In this document: in pieces, positions 49,514-49,987 of the stretch
Layout: every line of letters starts with the position of its first letter
Position numbering within the stretch: the first letter of the stretch is position 1
Source: Acanthamoeba sp. SK_2022b
Lineage: Eukaryota; Discosea; Longamoebia; Acanthamoebidae
Length of the DNA stretch: 49,987 bases
Assembly (NCBI GenBank): GCA_027943245.1
Contig: JANDJZ010000380.1
Location: forward strand, 1 to 49,987
Reading direction: 5' to 3'
Notes under the pieces: model-generated
The model's database searches: none
What the model was told of the DNA's origin: nothing
Seen by the model: only the letters and a program-made list of their open reading frames with translations
Position numbers and translations under genes: made by a program

Positions 49514-49987
49514 GCTGAAGCCGTTTGTGTGCAAGTAGGATCCTTAGCTTTTTGTTTGCTTTTATTCGTTGTTCTCTTTATCTATGTTGCTGCAACCGTC
49601 GACGTGGCATGACGTCGATTATAAAGATAAATAAAACTTCTAATTAGCTGAAAAATAAATACACGCAATCATCTGGTCGAGTTTTTTGCTTGTGAATTCA
49701 TCACTGATAGAAGAATTTACCACCATGACCACCGCAAACTCATCACTCCCTAACGCTAGGCCAGCAAAGCTCCTTGCGGACTGAGCCAGGTTCTTCGATG
49801 CGTCTGCAATGACCTCGAATTATGCAACTCAGTCCCGAACAGCTGCAACCAACCATCTTCTTCACCTCTCTCTTCACTTTCCCTTCAAAGTTTGTCCTCT
49901 TTTCATCCCTCGGCACCTCCAGCCTCCTTTCTTCCTCATTTTGGCTCCTACTCCGATTTTTATGATTCGTTTTGGAGCGATGTGGGC
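49514..49987. other. Unassigned right-edge spacer
   Basis: AT-rich region upstream of the LIM gene (AAATAAATACACG near 49650) then mixed sequence to the window edge. I see no exon with family features, RNA gene or repeat; a plus-strand gene beyond the edge may use it as its promoter. Confidence 0.4.

Overview
The window reads as nuclear DNA of a GC-rich free-living amoeba, most likely Acanthamoeba or a close relative. This is inferred from the gene structure: tightly packed genes on both strands, many short GT-AG introns (roughly 45-300 bp), strong G/C bias at third codon positions, AT-rich spacers, and (GT)n or (CA)n tracts inside introns. No bacterial operon, phage, IS element, rRNA or CRISPR array is visible. 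Exon structures were worked out by eye from reading frame, splice-site dinucleotides and family motifs. There is no transcript support.

Layout. 1-10466 (+) is the 3' part of one enormous, uninterrupted reading frame for a glycoprotein-like, multi-pass membrane protein; its 5' end lies outside the window. Next come a ubiquitin-like plus IPT/TIG protein (-), a FRAG1/DRAM/Sfk1 membrane protein (+) and a calpain-type cysteine protease with an N-terminal WWE domain (-). These are followed by an NnrU/methanethiol-methyltransferase-like membrane enzyme (+), an acyltransferase-3 membrane protein (+) and an intronless SAP-like repeat DNA-binding protein (-). A tRNA-Ala(TGC) gene (-) sits in a long spacer. 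Then come an AlkB-type 2-oxoglutarate dioxygenase (-) and a fused histidinol-phosphate aminotransferase/HAD phosphatase (-), divergent from a YIPF1/2-type Golgi protein (+). A run of minus-strand genes follows: a small charged helical protein, a hydroxylysine-kinase-like phosphotransferase, an atypical SDR, a secreted Cys-rich repeat protein, a WD40/DCAF-like protein and an F-box protein. The right end holds an intronless unknown (+), an intronless secreted unknown (+), imidazoleglycerol-phosphate dehydratase (+), a degenerate RING/TRAF-type protein (+), an FG-rich low-complexity coding-like stretch (+) and a zinc-ribbon/LIM protein (-).

How the genes relate. The clearest shared pathway is histidine biosynthesis. 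Imidazoleglycerol-phosphate dehydratase (step 6) lies about 16 kb from the HisC-HAD fusion (step 7, with a HAD phosphatase domain well placed to perform step 8). Several other genes point to ubiquitin signalling (Ubl/TIG, F-box, WD40/DCAF-like, RING, WWE-calpain), but nothing shows that they form one unit; these families are common in protists. The most unusual items are the WWE-calpain architecture, the HisC-HAD fusion, the methyltransferase of a family best known from bacteria, the Cys-rich repeat protein, the giant intron-free membrane protein, and three places where the reading frame breaks or is bridged oddly (DRAM-like, F-box, RING genes).
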